Assembly: GCA_016720745.1 (NCBI GenBank)
Contig: JADKKA010000019.1
Span: forward strand, 434,001 to 498,000
Length of the DNA: 64,000 nucleotides
Source: Chitinophagaceae bacterium
Lineage (GTDB): Bacteria > Bacteroidota > Bacteroidia > Chitinophagales > Chitinophagaceae
Direction: 5' to 3'
Shown: piece after piece, positions 53,984 through 62,494 of the stretch
Layout: every line of letters begins with the position of its first letter
How positions within the stretch are numbered: position 1 is the stretch's first letter
The notes under the pieces: model-generated
The model's input: only the letters and a program-made list of their open reading frames with translations
The model's database searches: none
What the model was told of the DNA's origin: nothing
Position numbers and translations under genes: made by a program

Positions 53984-54160
53984 TTTAACCGCAAAGACAC
54001 GAAGACGCGAGGGAACGCAAGGAGCAGTAAAAATTCTTTGCGCCTTTGCGTCCCTGCCTGCCGGCAGGCAGGTTTGCGGTTAAACCTCTGCGAAAACTCC
54101 CCGTCCTCATTTCTCTGCGGTGAAATTTCACGCAAAGAAGCAAAGGAGCAAAGACGCAAA
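53984..54160. repeat. Intergenic repeat of cgcaaag type with a 20-bp perfect palindrome
   Basis: TTTAACCGCAAA (53984-53995) and TTTGCGGTTAAA (54073-54084) are perfect inverted arms. CCTGCCTGCCGGCAGGCAGG (54053-54072) is a perfect 20-bp palindrome. A further cgcaaagaagcaaagg stretch follows. Elements of this kind are common between Bacteroidota genes and are related to the one at 16833. They are non-coding and show no transposase. Confidence 0.8.
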
Positions 54161-54164
54161 GGAA

Positions 54165-55133
54165 TTAATCTATTGGCCTCGTCGCAAAGGTGATCGGCTG
54201 TTTCCTATACGCTTTTACCCTCCGGTTGTATTGGACGGCCGGTTCCCATTTCGGACTGTCTTTAATAATATTAATCGCAATCTGGTCCATATCGGGATGA
54301 ATGGAATTGAGTGCTTTCACATCAATAATTTTTCCATCGCTGTTCACCACAAACTGTATAATGATCACGCCCGAAATTTGTCCTCTTTGAAAAGCACTGG
54401 GATAATTGGCCGAACTGAGCCGGCGTTCCAGATAGGTTTTCCAGGCTTTATCACCGCCTTTGAAGACAGCTTCTTTTTCATAGATGCAATCCTTGGTTTG
54501 CATTTTTCCATCATCATCATAGCAGGTATAGCTGGTGGCTGAATCCGCTTTATAGACTACATCCTGTGATTTATGTCCGCCTTTAAAATGATAATAGGTC
54601 CAGGGGCCTTCTTTTTTGCCTTCCAGGTAGGCACCGGTTTCGCGCAGGGAGCCATCCTTATTATAACCCCGGCCGATTCCTTTGCCGGCTTCATCAAAAA
54701 ATAAACTGTCACTCGGTGTTCCATCATCATACCAGCTCAGGGCGAGGCCCTTGATCAGTCCGCCGGTATAAAAAGCCGAATCGGTCAGTCTCCCTTCTTC
54801 AGAAAAAGCTTTCCAGGTTCCTTCTTTTTTATTGTTGATATATTTTCCGGATTCCCGGACCTGTCCTTTTTTACCAAAACGGGTGAAAGCCCCTTCATGA
54901 TTTTTACAGGCTGCATCTGAAAAATAGGCACCCCAAATGGGTTTATCATCGAAAGCATCAAAGACCACTTTTTTCCACTGGTTATTATCCCGGTGGATCA
55001 GTCCGTACCGGGGAGCCATTTTGTTCTTGGTGGGTTTGTCATTATCATCCAGCAGCTGCATCAGGGTGTCCTGTTGAGCGAAAGCTCCACGGCCAATCAA
55101 CAGGAGCCAAAAAATGGGTATTATTTTTTTCAT
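54165..55133 (-). CDS. MORN-repeat protein with TonB C-terminal domain
   Basis: The 322-residue protein has a signal peptide (MKKIIPIFWLLLIGRGAFAQ). Several MORN-like repeats follow (RESGKYINNKKEGTWKAFSEEG, RETGAYLEGKKEGPWTYYH; about 90-205). A TonB C-terminal domain is at about 230-315 (GVIIIQFVVNSDGKIIDVKAL ... INIIKDSPKWEPAVQYNRRVKAYRKQPITF). With a cleavable signal instead of an anchor it is probably periplasmic and not a classical energy transducer. The function is unknown. Confidence 0.82.
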   Translation of the reverse strand: MKKIIPIFWLLLIGRGAFAQQDTLMQLLDDNDKPTKNKMAPRYGLIHRDNNQWKKVVFDAFDDKPIWGAYFSDAACKNHEGAFTRFGKKGQVRESGKYINNKKEGTWKAFSEEGRLTDSAFYTGGLIKGLALSWYDDGTPSDSLFFDEAGKGIGRGYNKDGSLRETGAYLEGKKEGPWTYYHFKGGHKSQDVVYKADSATSYTCYDDDGKMQTKDCIYEKEAVFKGGDKAWKTYLERRLSSANYPSAFQRGQISGVIIIQFVVNSDGKIIDVKALNSIHPDMDQIAINIIKDSPKWEPAVQYNRRVKAYRKQPITFATRPID

Positions 55134-55288
55134 ATCGTCAAATGAAAATACGGGAACTTTATAAAAGATGGATGGGCCATCAATTTTTTAGCAATCCGGA
55201 TGCAGCCAATCCACCGCTTTATACCTCTGTACTGGCATACCCTCCCCAGGGTATTTGCCTGAGGAGGCAGTAGGAGTAAATTAGCGCC

Positions 55289-56422
55289 ATGAAAAAGATA
55301 ACTGTTTTAATAGCCGGGATTTTTGTTGCGGGTATGACCCTGCAGGCCCAGGATGCCACTACCTTGTTAAATGAGGGGGTGGTTTTGAAGAACCAGAAAA
55401 AAGTGGTGGAGGCCCTGGATAAATTTAAGAAGGCATTGGCCCTGAAGCCGGATTATACCGAAGCGATGTATGAAATGGGCTGGTGCCAGAATGACCTGAA
55501 GGAATATACTTCGGCCATTGCCAGTTTAAGAAAAGCGCGGGTAGGTTGGCCGACCATTCCCAAGGTACATTTTGAGTTGGGCTATGCTTTTGATAAAAAC
55601 GGCAATACGGATTCGGCGATTGCGAGTCTGCAAAAATGTCTGCAGTACAAGACCGATTATTCCCTGGCCTGGAAGCAGTTGGGGACGATCTATTATAACA
55701 AGGATAAAATAGAAGATGCCCTGCTTTGTTATAACAGTTATGAAAGGGCGGCCAAGGACTCGATCAAAGATTATCTCTATTTCTACCGGAAAGGATTTTG
55801 CTACAATGCGGCCAAAAAATATGATAGTGCCCTTACCCCGCTCAACCGGTCCGCGCAGTTGAAGGCGGATTACCTGAATACCTGGCTGGAGCTGGGCTTT
55901 GCTTATTCCCGTTTAAAAAAGCTGGATGAGTCTATTACTTATTACAAGAAGGCGATTACGGTGGATCCCAAGAGTCATGTGGGTTATAATGGGATCGGGG
56001 AAGTGTACCGGGACTATAAAAAGGACATGAATGAGGCCATGACCTGGTATTTGAAGGCCCTGGAGGTAAAGCCCAAGGAAAGAAAAGCCTGTTTTGGGAT
56101 GGGTTATTGTCTGAACAGTCAGCAGAAATATACCGATGCCATCCCTTATCTGCGGACGGCCATTGCCGAGGAAGCCACCTATACGGCGGCCTGGGTGGAG
56201 CTGGGTTATAGTTTATTCAAAACAGGGGCCTATACGGAGGCCGAGGAAAAGCTGAAGCAGGCCCTGGTATTGAATTCCAAAAATGAAAATGCCCGTTATT
56301 ACCTGGTCCTGATGTATGTAGCCCAGAAAAACAAGGCCCGGGCCCAGGAGCAGGTGGATGAATTGAAGAAAAACGGCTCCAAATATGTGACGGAATTGCA
56401 GACCAAAGTCAGTGCCCTGTAA
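55289..56422 (+). CDS. Exported TPR-repeat protein
   Basis: The 377-residue protein has a signal peptide (MKKITVLIAGIFVAGMTLQAQ) and about nine tetratricopeptide repeats across the rest, for example VVEALDKFKKALALKPDYTEAMYEMG, TDSAIASLQKCLQYKTDYSLAWKQLG and LDESITYYKKAITVDPKSHVGYNGIG. TPR superhelices bind partner proteins. The partner is not known. It is followed by tRNA-Pro. Confidence 0.88.
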   Translation: MKKITVLIAGIFVAGMTLQAQDATTLLNEGVVLKNQKKVVEALDKFKKALALKPDYTEAMYEMGWCQNDLKEYTSAIASLRKARVGWPTIPKVHFELGYAFDKNGNTDSAIASLQKCLQYKTDYSLAWKQLGTIYYNKDKIEDALLCYNSYERAAKDSIKDYLYFYRKGFCYNAAKKYDSALTPLNRSAQLKADYLNTWLELGFAYSRLKKLDESITYYKKAITVDPKSHVGYNGIGEVYRDYKKDMNEAMTWYLKALEVKPKERKACFGMGYCLNSQQKYTDAIPYLRTAIAEEATYTAAWVELGYSLFKTGAYTEAEEKLKQALVLNSKNENARYYLVLMYVAQKNKARAQEQVDELKKNGSKYVTELQTKVSAL

Positions 56423-56468
56423 ATCCGGAAAGGAATAAAATTAAATCGGTTTTTAAGCTCCCGGGCCG

Positions 56469-56476
56469 TATATTTG
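56469..56476 (+). promoter_or_regulatory. -7 box of tRNA-Pro
   Basis: TATATTTG is an exact TAnnTTTG, 21 bp before the tRNA, so the precursor has a short 5' leader. Confidence 0.6.
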
Positions 56477-56497
56477 CACCCCGCTGAACAGCGGTCG

Positions 56498-56571
56498 CGG
56501 GAGGTAGTTCAGCCCGGTAGAATACCTGGTTTGGGACCAGGGGGTCGCAGGTTCGAATCCTGTCCTCCCGA
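56498..56571 (+). tRNA. tRNA-Pro (TGG anticodon)
   Basis: The 74-nt gene has a perfect acceptor stem CGGGAGG/CCTCCCG, D-arm GTTCAGCCCGGTAGAAT, anticodon stem CCTGG/CCAGG with TGG at 56532-56534, and T-arm GCAGGTTCGAATCCTGT. The discriminator is A and CCA is not encoded. Confidence 0.97.
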
Positions 56572-56579
56572 CGAAGCAG

Positions 56580-56606
56580 CCCCTGGCGAAAGCCAGGGGT
56601 TTTTTT
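56580..56606 (+). terminator. tRNA-Pro terminator
   Basis: The perfect stem CCCCTGGC-GAAA-GCCAGGGG is followed by TTTTTTT. Confidence 0.95.
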
Positions 56607-56615
56607 ATGTTTTAA

Positions 56616-56942
56616 CGCGTTGAAAGCTCGCTTTCAAAAGCGGAAAAACATAAAAAACCATAGCGAACCAAAGAGGGGGGGTTGTTTTGGCTGGGCCGGC
56701 CCCCCCCCCCAGCCCCTCGAAGCATGCTTTCATAAGCGGAAAAAAACAAAAAATACCTGACGAGCGAAGCGAGAGGGGCTCTTTTGCTTCAGTTCCCCCC
56801 TCCAAGGATCACCGCAGGTAATCCGTTCTCCCTGAAAGCTCGCTTTCAAAAGCGGAAGGGCATAAAAAAACCAGAGCGAGCATAGCGAGTGGGGGCATTT
56901 TTGCTTCGATCCGCCCCCATTGAGGATCACCGCAGGTAATCC
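56616..56942. repeat. Three-copy hairpin repeat downstream of tRNA-Pro
   Basis: Each copy opens with a palindrome (GAAAGCTCGCTTTC at 56622 and 56834; GAAGCATGCTTTC at 56719). An AAGCGGAA, an A-rich stretch, a G-run, TTTTGCTTC-like sequence and a complementary C-run follow. Copies 2 and 3 end in the identical 20-mer AGGATCACCGCAGGTAATCC (56805-56824, 56923-56942). G-runs and C-runs can pair, so each copy can form a large hairpin. The minus-strand frames in it (PLLKASFQ-rich) only reflect the repeat. Confidence 0.8.
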
Positions 56943-57117
56943 TTTAGTATTGAATACCTTTTTTCAGGAAATTTGAGATAGAGGAAGCCGGGATTGCAAA
57001 AGCCAACTAGTCCCTGCAGGAGCGATTAAGATTGACAAATTGCGATGATTAAGCTGGGGACTCGTTGGGGAAGGAAATTTATAGCCTAAAGATGTAGTAT
57101 TTATCATAGCAAAAAAT

Positions 57118-57780
57118 ATGGAGCATAATCAAAATTCAAACCTCGCCTTGGGATTCATTCGGGGGGCTTACAATGATTACATCGCAGGAAGGGTTTTACT
57201 AAATGCCGGATATATAATGCAGGGTGCAATTCTGGCTAGTACCGCCGTTGAGAAGTCTTTCAAAGCTGTTCTGGCAATAAAAGGAATTTCCCCTAAATGG
57301 GTTCACATGGATAAAATTGAAAAGCTAAAAGAGGGGATTCATGAAGCCGGGTATAGTGTATTGTTTGAAAAGCTAGACCCCAATTTCTTGAGTGTACTTT
57401 CTGATGTGTACAAGATCAGATACTTTGATAATATAAAGGAGCATTTCTCGGTAGGTTTTTTTATAAATCAATTCATCGGGGAACTTGATCATAGTTTCGC
57501 AATTTTCGAAAGGGCATACATTATGGAAAAATCGGATGGTAGCGAGGCTCTTACACCTTTGAAAATGGATTTAAAAAAAGGAAACCAGGATCTTCTTGAA
57601 AACAACTGGGTAGCAAAAAAGCTAAATAGGAAAGAATTTATGGAAAACGGCTGTATTGCAGCTGGGATAGCAGTGAACCCAATCAATTATTTTGATCATC
57701 TGGAGCTTTCTAGTAAACCGCTTAAAGATAATTACATGGGAAAAATCACAATAATCAGGATGGTGCCAGAAAAAAAGTAA
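57118..57780 (+). CDS. HEPN-like domain protein
   Basis: The 220-residue protein has an all-helical N-terminal half that fits HEPN: FIRGAYNDYIAGRVLLNAGYIMQGAILASTAVEKSFKAVLAIKGI (about 13-58), with the typical AxEKxxKA helix. The RxxxxH ribonuclease motif is not obvious, so enzymatic activity is uncertain. The C-terminal part is unrecognised. HEPN proteins often sit in toxin-antitoxin or defence loci; no nucleotidyltransferase partner is visible. It converges on a membrane-protein gene 4 bp away. Confidence 0.6.
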   Translation: MEHNQNSNLALGFIRGAYNDYIAGRVLLNAGYIMQGAILASTAVEKSFKAVLAIKGISPKWVHMDKIEKLKEGIHEAGYSVLFEKLDPNFLSVLSDVYKIRYFDNIKEHFSVGFFINQFIGELDHSFAIFERAYIMEKSDGSEALTPLKMDLKKGNQDLLENNWVAKKLNRKEFMENGCIAAGIAVNPINYFDHLELSSKPLKDNYMGKITIIRMVPEKK

Positions 57781-57784
57781 GTAA

Positions 57785-58639
57785 TTAACTAATCTGCTCT
57801 GTCCTATTTTTACACTTTGTAATCAATAACATTAATTTGCTACGGTCCCTGTTTTTACAGGGGCTTATTTTACGGTCTGCTTCAAAGGTTAAACCCTTTG
57901 GGTGGTATCTGGGAGAGGGTTTCATAGAATGGCTATGATATTGTTTATTAAAATCCTTCATTAAATCTTCCATAAGTCTTTTAGTGTCTGCGTACAGGCC
58001 CCATAGAAAATAGCCTTCAATTTTGGGTTTCGCAAATCTGAACTCTAGTGACTCTAGAACTTTGTTCGTGGAATCAGATATTCTCACAAGGTTTGAAATC
58101 CATTTTTCATTTAGTAGATCGGCATGTAGGTTTATATTGTTGACTGCAGAGATTACATCATTGCATGTTCTAACCGTAAATTCACGGAAAGATAAATCTG
58201 GGTAGAACCACACTTTTACAAGGTCCAATTCTAGATCAATCTTGTCAATGGCCGAAAAGAATAATTTTTCATCAACAATAAATTTTTGTGGTAAAACAGG
58301 GGCTTTTTTAGCTATCTCATTCATGAGATACTCAATCCTTCTGTTTATTTGAAGTACATTATTCCCAATACTTGTAGCAATTGAAATTCTTTTTTTGGTT
58401 TTAGGTAAAGTATCAAATAGGAAAAGCAAAAACAAACCGGTGATATAAGAGATAAATATTTGGTTCAAAATCTCAACTAGCCCTTTTATAGATTTGCTGT
58501 ATTTTTCTGGATTGAGAAAGCCTCCCTGATAGATAAAAACATAAATGAGTGAGAATGTCAGCGATACCCAAACTATTGCCTTTACTTGTCTCAAAGCAAT
58601 TTTCGTTGTATCTGGAATTAATTTTTTGAATATACTCAT
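57785..58639 (-). CDS. Membrane protein of unknown function
   Basis: The 284-residue protein has two N-terminal transmembrane helices (AIVWVSLTFSLIYVFIYQGG, IFISYITGLFLLFLFDTLP). The remainder is a largely helical soluble domain (INRRIEYLMNEIAKKA, LHADLLNEKWISNLVRISDS). I do not recognise it. It is AT-rich like its neighbours, ends 4 bp from the HEPN gene stop, and is preceded by 58659 on the same strand. Confidence 0.65.
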   Translation of the reverse strand: MSIFKKLIPDTTKIALRQVKAIVWVSLTFSLIYVFIYQGGFLNPEKYSKSIKGLVEILNQIFISYITGLFLLFLFDTLPKTKKRISIATSIGNNVLQINRRIEYLMNEIAKKAPVLPQKFIVDEKLFFSAIDKIDLELDLVKVWFYPDLSFREFTVRTCNDVISAVNNINLHADLLNEKWISNLVRISDSTNKVLESLEFRFAKPKIEGYFLWGLYADTKRLMEDLMKDFNKQYHSHSMKPSPRYHPKGLTFEADRKISPCKNRDRSKLMLLITKCKNRTEQIS

Positions 58640-58658
58640 AGCATTAATTTCCTCGAAA

Positions 58659-59183
58659 CTATTTTACAGCGAGTAGCAAATTGCTGATTTTTATAAAAAC
58701 CTCCTGCTGCTTCTTCCCTGACAGCTCCATTTGCATGATATGATAATTACTACCTGTCATTTTAAAGTCGGTTGCTTTAGTGCTTGACAATGTTACGAAA
58801 TCGGATTTTGTGAAAGAAAATCCAGTTGATACGGACCTAGGCATTATTGCAGATGCTTCCATGATTGTAGTGCTAACCCATTCTCCTTTAACCCTCCTGC
58901 CGTCTTCCAGGATAATTGTTAGGCCTTTGGTAGTATCAATCCCTTGCCCGGTTGAGGTTATATCAGTAAATTTTTGTTGAATAAATGACAGATAATAACT
59001 GGTTCCAGAACTATCAATTTTCATATTGCCGGCAACCATGAAGAGATTGCCAATCAGTTTTTCCGGTTGGGTTGATACTCCCCGTATACCGGTGAATTTA
59101 TCAGTCTGATCCATAAAAATTTGACCGGCTGATTTTTGTCCGAGAAGGGCTATCAAAAGAAGTGCTATAAATGCTTTTGTCAT
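58659..59183 (-). CDS. Exported protein of unknown function
   Basis: The 174-residue protein has a signal peptide (MTKAFIALLLIALLGQKSAGQ). The rest is beta-rich (GTSYYLSFIQQKFTDITSTG, KGLTIILEDGRRVKGEWVST). No family is assigned. It is 19 bp upstream of the membrane-protein gene on the same strand and is probably cotranscribed with it. Confidence 0.65.
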   Translation of the reverse strand: MTKAFIALLLIALLGQKSAGQIFMDQTDKFTGIRGVSTQPEKLIGNLFMVAGNMKIDSSGTSYYLSFIQQKFTDITSTGQGIDTTKGLTIILEDGRRVKGEWVSTTIMEASAIMPRSVSTGFSFTKSDFVTLSSTKATDFKMTGSNYHIMQMELSGKKQQEVFIKISNLLLAVK

Positions 59184-59212
59184 TAGTTTAGGTTTGGAGA
59201 TCCTGAGGCCTA

Positions 59213-59398
59213 TTATGAATTCATTCTCTTTGCAAACTGTTTTTCAGACTCAATCCGTCTTTCTCTTTCCTGTTTAGGTAGTTGGGAAAGCTTCTTTTTT
59301 TGCTGATCCTTTGCCCATTTAAAGAATTGAGCCTCTTTCCCATTTTTTTGGGTGCCTTTCTTTTTGGCAAATGGGTTATTGTCGGAATTCTGATTCAT
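59213..59398 (-). CDS. Small basic protein of unknown function
   Basis: The 61-residue, highly charged protein (NNPFAKKKGTQKNGKEAQFF, SQLPKQERERRIESEKQFAKR) overlaps the next small gene by 4 bp (ATGA). The overlap and the good codon pattern suggest a real two-gene unit. No known family. Confidence 0.45.
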   Translation of the reverse strand: MNQNSDNNPFAKKKGTQKNGKEAQFFKWAKDQQKKKLSQLPKQERERRIESEKQFAKRMNS

Positions 59399-59613
59399 GA
59401 CTCCATGTCTGTGTTATTGGAAAACAAAAGCTCTTTTTCTACCTCGGAAAAAGTCTTGCTCTGGTTCGATTTAACGAAGTCCACATGATCGCTATACATC
59501 TTTTTCACCTTGTCAATGCCATGCACAAGAAACACCCGAAAGGCGTTCAGTTTTTGCATTGCCAGCGATTTTTCAGATAGAGTCATTCTTTTGCCTGATT
59601 TTGCTTTAATCAA
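59395..59613 (-). CDS. Small protein of unknown function
   Basis: The 72-residue, mostly helical protein (GKRMTLSEKSLAMQKLNAFR, HVDFVKSNQSKTFSEVEKEL) is the first of two overlapping small genes. A toxin-antitoxin or phage-type pair is possible but nothing specific is seen. Confidence 0.45.
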   Translation of the reverse strand: MIKAKSGKRMTLSEKSLAMQKLNAFRVFLVHGIDKVKKMYSDHVDFVKSNQSKTFSEVEKELLFSNNTDMES

Positions 59614-60760
59614 AGATTTTTTTGCCTTAGTCCTTAATCAGTTTTACTTATCTTAAACATGTCCAAAATCTGCCTTCAAAAGTAAATCTGTCTTCGTACT
59701 TGGTATCACGTTTCTTTGTGTGTGTGGCCTGACTTTTGCTATATTGCAAAATTATGATTTTAGTGTTACCTTTTTAAAACCACAAAGGGCAGCCTGAAAA
59801 GGCCGCCCGATGTTCGGCGGTTGTCATCGTAAAGTAGCGTGTTCGCACCGGCTAATGATACCGGTCGGGTACTACACCTCTAATGTGGGTTCGGCTAAAA
59901 AACTGGCACGACTTACGAAATCAATAGTACTTGGAAATACAATGATTCAGTCTTAGAAACGCTTTTTATATCCTGATATGGTTGAGCAATATTATTCACC
60001 AAGTAAAAACTTTCACCCACGATTCGCCCACAGTTTTACCACAATCATGGGACATCAGTTGGGGTTAATAATTTTGTAGCACGAAGAAACTATATTGTAG
60101 CAAGCCGGGAAAGTACATGGGTGTGTAGTGTTGCAAAATTTGATTTTATCGAAGCTGGTAAACGAGGAAGTTCTCTACCAGAGAGAGTTTCGTCGTTTCG
60201 GTGTCAGGGGGCTTCCCTGTAATTCTTTGCTTTTTCTTTTAAACCATCTCCCCGTCGCTTCGATATCAATTACGTGAGTTATTAAGGCTCCCTCATTGGG
60301 CCAGTACTTTTTCATTTACTCAGTTGCAGAGATGAAGACAACGGTACATTTTTCGAACCGAAATATCTCATTGCAGATTTTAAAGGAAGTGAAACACCAT
60401 TTGAAATGTTCCTTCACAAAGGGATTTCCTTTCTAAACATGCTTCGGCAAACTCAATTCTCCGCTACAGCTACGGTTCGTAAAACAGTAAGAAGTGGGTG
60501 GGCCCGGGGTGTTGCCTCTACTAGCCATATACCTACTTAAATAATTCGAAAAGCGGTGACAACCGGAGATCAGGGACAAGATATAGTAGGGGATGAAAAC
60601 GATGGAGAAGGCGGCGACCTTTCTTATTGGGAAGTTGGCTAAGCTGGCTTAGCTCCAATGACTATATCATATGTAATATGGAAACCCCGAAAACCCATAA
60701 ACTGATTAGAAGTTATTTCTCCTCATGAATTTCGTCCAAATCGGGAGTTTAAAGATAATG
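59614..60760. other. 1.1-kb stretch without an intact gene
   Basis: No open frame of 60 residues or more. In one plus-strand frame (first codon positions congruent to 60286) several protein-like stretches are separated by stops: NNFVARRNYIVASRESTWVC (about 60070-60130), DEDNGTFFEPKYLIADFKGS (about 60330-60390), EVISPHEFRPNREFKDNV (about 60708-60760). Stops are fewer than chance would give in parts, so a decayed gene is possible but unproven. A GC-rich hairpin (59787-59808) is at its left end. Confidence 0.4.
59765..59808 (-). terminator. GC-rich hairpin, possible minus-strand terminator
   Basis: GGGCAGCC and GGCCGCCC pair around a 6-nt loop. On the minus strand it is followed by TTTGTGGTTTTAAAAAGG. 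The transcript it would end is unknown. Confidence 0.4.
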
Positions 60761-61210
60761 TTAGTATTGATAAGGAGATTGAAACTTTTTTGAAAAATCC
60801 CGGGCTTTCTCAATTAGTTCATCGGGTATATTTTCAACCCAATATGAATTGATTCCTTTTTTGTTGAATGTAATTCGCACGATACCTTCTGCTTTGTTAA
60901 TTTCAGTAATAAACGGCCTTAACCACATCGTTACATTATTTAGCATAGCGACTTCTAAAACATCGTCTTTCTGAACGTCATCCGCATAAACAAATTTGAT
61001 TCTATCAAATAACTCAACTTCAATTTTACTGTAATAACTATTCGCCACATGATTAATAAAATTAAATTCTTTTTGCGAAATGCGGTTATTATCATTTACA
61101 GCAACCCCTTTACCATCTAGAGCCGAAATAGTAATGTTTGCGGCATACTTTTTAAACAACGCAGGATGAAATTCGTTAAACCATTCCATAAATAGTTCGT
61201 AGTCGCTCAT
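60761..61210 (-). CDS. Protein of unknown function
   Basis: The 149-residue protein (MSDYELFMEWFNEFHPALFKK ... DELIEKARDFSKKF) has mixed helix/strand content and no signal peptide. It is not recognised. It is AT-rich and lies in the accessory region between the gene-poor stretch and the decayed transposase. Confidence 0.55.
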   Translation of the reverse strand: MSDYELFMEWFNEFHPALFKKYAANITISALDGKGVAVNDNNRISQKEFNFINHVANSYYSKIEVELFDRIKFVYADDVQKDDVLEVAMLNNVTMWLRPFITEINKAEGIVRITFNKKGINSYWVENIPDELIEKARDFSKKFQSPYQY

Positions 61211-61328
61211 AAAATATATTTTTTGATTTAGTTGTTGGTTTCAAGCAACTATAAAATTACTGAATATGTTTAATAATCTAAGGTATCTGATTTTGTCAAT
61301 GCTTGCAGAGAAACAATGCTGGGAATAA

Positions 61329-61678
61329 TTGATAAAGCAGCGTTGGAAAGGTTGCTCTGTTTACCCGAGTTGTGGAAGTGGTAAAATTTATAAGTTTGAA
61401 AGCGAGAAGCGGTTTAAATGTGGCAACCCAAATTGTTATAGAAAGTATTGCGTTAGAGTAGTTACAGTAATGGAGGGAAAGCAATATCCCTTTGGTAAAA
61501 TGATTCACAGCTATTTATATTATTTCAACAAACAAAAAAATATTCTTTCATACCCAATAGCAAAATTTATTGGTGGAGCGCAAAAAAGATTGATTTATTT
61601 ATTCTGCACTGTATTGTAGAAATGATGCGGGATCAGAAAGGCGAAAAACTGGATAACATTTTAGAGCTGCAAAAATGA
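61329..61678 (+). pseudogene. Decayed IS1595-type transposase (N-terminal zinc ribbon)
   Basis: The readable part (RWKGCSVYPSCGSGKIYKFESEK, RFKCGNPNCYRKYCVRV, FGKMIHSYLYYFNKQK) matches the zinc ribbon and following helices of IS1595/ISXO2 transposases. The frame ends at 61619. A shifted frame continues as LHCIVEMMRDQKGEKLDN to 61678. There is no ATG, the first CxxC is damaged (YPSC), and the DDE nuclease domain is missing. No inverted repeats of an intact element were found. Confidence 0.7.
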
Positions 61679-61679
61679 C

Positions 61680-61879
61680 CAGGACCAAAAAAACATATTT
61701 CAGCCATTATAATTGGCCGGAAGTGGTCAACAAGGGGGCAGTGGAAATATGCCTAAAATTATGTCATTGCAAAGCTAAAAAAAAAGAAAAGGGATTTAGT
61801 TAGGAAAACTACCCTCACTGGCGATGAACTATTCAAAAAAAGGTAATTACAAACTCTATAAAAAAGAAGAAGAAATAAT
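61680..61879. other. Short region after the decayed transposase
   Basis: About 200 bp, A-rich, with a 42-codon plus-strand frame (MTRTKKTYFSHYNWPEVV...) that shows no family resemblance. No supported gene. Confidence 0.4.
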
Positions 61880-62494
61880 TTATTCACTTTTAAAAGTACC
61901 ACTTTTTTCCTCTTTAATACTTTCAATCGTTGCTTGCAAGTTAGTTATTTGCCCTAAACTAAATAGGTTCACAATAACATAAGGAAGTAAAATGAGTGAA
62001 TATAAAGTCCCGGTAATAAGAACCAAAATTACTACACAGTTTATAGCAGCTGCCCCCCAGAAATAAATAGTTTCATCTAGTTCCGGTAATCCTATTTTAC
62101 ATAGCCATGATATAAAGAATGATATAAGCGTAGTAAAAACCTGGAAAAGTAAACTCAATGCAAATATTGCACTCAACATTTGATAAATACTATACTTATC
62201 TTTTTTAGCTAATTTTTTCAATAGATCCATATTGCTGAACCCAATAACAATGGCATATCCGCCAAGTGCAAACCCTAATAAACCCGGCAAGACTCCAGTA
62301 AGCAAATCAGAAGTAGTTTGTAATACCTTATAAGATTTGTCTGGGGCAAATAACAATATTGTCATGGAGCCAATTATCCCCAATGACATTGACATAATAA
62401 AAGGCCATTTTCTTAATGTCCTTCTTTTTTTGATTATGTCAAAAATGCCCTTTTTACTGGCCTTGTGATTATTTTGTAGTTCTTTTAAGTTCAT
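61880..62494 (-). CDS. Four-helix membrane protein of unknown function
   Basis: The 204-residue protein has a basic N-terminus (KKGIFDIIKKRRTLRKW) and four hydrophobic helices (PFIMSMSLGIIGSMTILLFA; GVLPGLLGFALGGYAIVIG; MLSAIFALSLLFQVFTTLIS; AAINCVVILVLITGTLYSLI), with a charged cytoplasmic tail. Not recognised. It overlaps the preceding frame by 4 bp (ATGA), so it is translated together with the DUF4747-like gene and is likely its functional partner. Confidence 0.6.
   Translation of the reverse strand: MNLKELQNNHKASKKGIFDIIKKRRTLRKWPFIMSMSLGIIGSMTILLFAPDKSYKVLQTTSDLLTGVLPGLLGFALGGYAIVIGFSNMDLLKKLAKKDKYSIYQMLSAIFALSLLFQVFTTLISFFISWLCKIGLPELDETIYFWGAAAINCVVILVLITGTLYSLILLPYVIVNLFSLGQITNLQATIESIKEEKSGTFKSE

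Noticed and set aside
56605..56930. Two minus-strand frames with PLLKASFQ-like text
   Set aside because: They are translations of the hairpin repeat in two copies; the pairing arms explain the conservation better than a protein.
59213..59613. Assignment of the two small genes to a named toxin-antitoxin family
   Set aside because: No family motif can be seen; only size and overlap support the idea.
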